From: Mycobacterium sp. 1100029.7
Lineage (GTDB): Bacteria; Actinomycetota; Actinomycetes; Mycobacteriales; Mycobacteriaceae
Direction: 5' to 3'
Length of the DNA stretch: 64,000 bases
Assembly: GCF_001665235.1 (NCBI RefSeq)
Contig: NZ_LZSC01000063.1
Span: forward strand, 1-64,000
Positions 62,885 to 64,000 of this stretch are shown here, piece by piece. A program made the position numbers and the translations under genes. Position 1 is the stretch's first letter, and each line of letters begins with the position of its first letter. The notes under the pieces are model-generated. The model searched no databases, was not told the DNA's origin, and saw nothing but the letters and a program-made list of their open reading frames with translations.

Positions 62885-64000
62885 CGCTCGCCCAGGGCGA
62901 CGGTTTCCTGCTCGGGAATCTCCGGCTCCTCGGCATGCTCCTTGCGCCCGCCCAGTAGCAGGCCGAGCAACGCTCCCACCACACAGATGACGACGGTCGC
63001 CGCGAAGATGTCGCCGTACATCAGGGCGAACGCCTTCAGGTACAGCGTGGCCTGGGCAGCGACGCGTTCCAGCAGCGTCGCATCGGGCGGGATCTTCGCC
63101 GACAGCCCCGCGATGATCTGGTTGAACCGGTACAGACCCCAGGCGCTCAGCGCCGCGACGCCGATCAGCATGCCGGTCATCCGGGCCACCACCACGGCCG
63201 CCGACGCGATGCCGTGCTGGGCCGACGGCACCACCCGCAGGGCCGCCGACGTCAGTGGCCCGATCACCAGGCCGAGCCCGAGGCCGGCCACCAGCAGGTC
63301 GGTGTGCACCAGCGGCAGGCTGATTCCCAAGATGTTGTGGTGCTGGGCCATCACGTCCATGCGCCAGTAGTGGATCAGCCAGTACCCGTATGCCGCGATC
63401 AGCAGCCCGATGAAGGTCATCGCGCGGTCACCGATCCGGGTCGCGATGAAACCGCCCACCACCGCCCCGATCGGCAGCGCGATCAAGAACCACAGCAGCA
63501 GCCCGGCGGCCGCCGTCTGGTCCATCTGCAGCACGCCCTGGCCGAACAGCTCGACGTTGACCAGGGTCACCATCAGCGCCGCGCCCGCGCACACCGAGGC
63601 GCCCAATGCGGACAGGAATGGCCGGAAGTGCACGCCGGTGGGTTCGATGAGGCGGGTGCGGGAGAAGCGTTCCCAGAGAATGAACAGCACGCCGACGACC
63701 ACCGCGCCGATCACCAGCGGCAATCCGTAGCTGGGCAGGATCGTCTTGCCGTCGGGCTGGGGGTTGTACAGCCCGATGACTGCCAGTCCCAGCGCGATGG
63801 CCAGTAGCACACCGCCGACGACGTCGACCTTCTCGGGTTCGTCGACGCGCTGGTGCGACGGCAGGCTGAACTGGATGGCCACCATCGCGAGCAGGGTCAA
63901 CGGCACGTTGATCCAGAACACGTACTGCCACTGGTGGAACACCCAGACGATGAAGATTCCGTACAGCGGACCCAGCACGCTGCCGAGCTCCTGCGCGGCG
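62881..64000 (-). CDS. MFS efflux pump P55, C-terminal part (cut by the window end)
   Basis: The frame is open through the right edge, so the N-terminus is outside the window. About 373 residues are visible, with roughly ten hydrophobic segments, e.g. QWQYVFWINVPLTLLAMVAI, VVGGVLLAIALGLAVIGLYN, WFLIALPIGAVVGGFIATRI and GDIFAATVVICVVGALLGLL. The 14-TMS DHA2 group includes Rv1410c (P55). There P55 acts with the lipoprotein LprG in triacylglyceride and glycolipid transport and in drug efflux; lprG would lie just past the window. The tail is acidic and hydrophilic (HAEEPEIPEQETVALGER). Confidence 0.9.
   Translation of the reverse strand, partial: AAQELGSVLGPLYGIFIVWVFHQWQYVFWINVPLTLLAMVAIQFSLPSHQRVDEPEKVDVVGGVLLAIALGLAVIGLYNPQPDGKTILPSYGLPLVIGAVVVGVLFILWERFSRTRLIEPTGVHFRPFLSALGASVCAGAALMVTLVNVELFGQGVLQMDQTAAAGLLLWFLIALPIGAVVGGFIATRIGDRAMTFIGLLIAAYGYWLIHYWRMDVMAQHHNILGISLPLVHTDLLVAGLGLGLVIGPLTSAALRVVPSAQHGIASAAVVVARMTGMLIGVAALSAWGLYRFNQIIAGLSAKIPPDATLLERVAAQATLYLKAFALMYGDIFAATVVICVVGALLGLLLGGRKEHAEEPEIPEQETVALGER

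Overview
The window is a high-GC actinobacterial chromosome segment, almost certainly from a Mycobacterium and most likely a non-tuberculous species that I cannot name. Many proteins are near line-by-line counterparts of M. tuberculosis H37Rv proteins as I remember them, with start codons and 1-8 nt overlaps that look conserved. Rv numbers below come from memory, not from a search. I saw no tRNA, rRNA, CRISPR array, IS element or intact prophage.

Layout. (1) 1-19977 is core and runs in the order Rv2560 to Rv2531c: a partial Pro/Gly-rich membrane protein, rarA, an Rv2558-like gene, yjbQ, alaS-ruvX-mltG-aroE, a prepilin peptidase, an extra SfnB/DszC-like flavin monooxygenase, aroC-aroK-aroB-aroQ, a membrane protein, pepQ, efp-nusB and a large PLP amino-acid decarboxylase. 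(2) 19978-37080 is accessory: a DoxX/HxlR pair; a compact GntR-ferredoxin-ABC importer-flavoprotein operon; an SDR/LysR pair; a strip of decayed genes (TetR, a secreted NTF2-like protein, an amidase remnant); hydrolases; two tandem paralogues of an uncharacterised family (probably DUF6065); an Rv1987-like CBM2 protein; and a frameshifted 13E12/HNH gene. (3) 37081-64000 is core again, in the order Rv1379 to Rv1410c: the pyr operon (pyrR-pyrB-pyrC-membrane protein-carA-carB-pyrF) with a PyrR-type leader, mihF-gmk-rpoZ-coaBC-metK, a BVMO, two LipH/LipI-type esterases, a YhhN protein, a helicase-dead priA, a marR/methyltransferase pair, fmt-rsmB-rpe-ribD and the C-terminal part of the P55 efflux pump.

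How the genes work together. The shikimate pathway (aroE, aroC, aroK, aroB, aroQ) and nearly all of de novo UMP synthesis are encoded here, with translation, nucleotide and SAM housekeeping genes. The most interesting accessory locus is 21019-27711. It encodes a GntR/UTRA regulator, a small two-cluster ferredoxin resembling AprB, a lipoprotein substrate-binding protein with a NosL-like tail, a permease, an ATPase, and an AprA-like FAD flavoprotein fused to HEAT repeats, in a translationally coupled run. I infer import plus redox conversion of a small, perhaps sulfur-containing, compound. An SfnB-like monooxygenase at 8794 is a second possible organosulfur gene.

Several genes have a TAnnnT -10 element 6-7 nt before the start codon, which predicts leaderless transcripts. 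The accessory block lies exactly where the two core blocks, far apart in M. tuberculosis, are joined, as expected from one large inversion.
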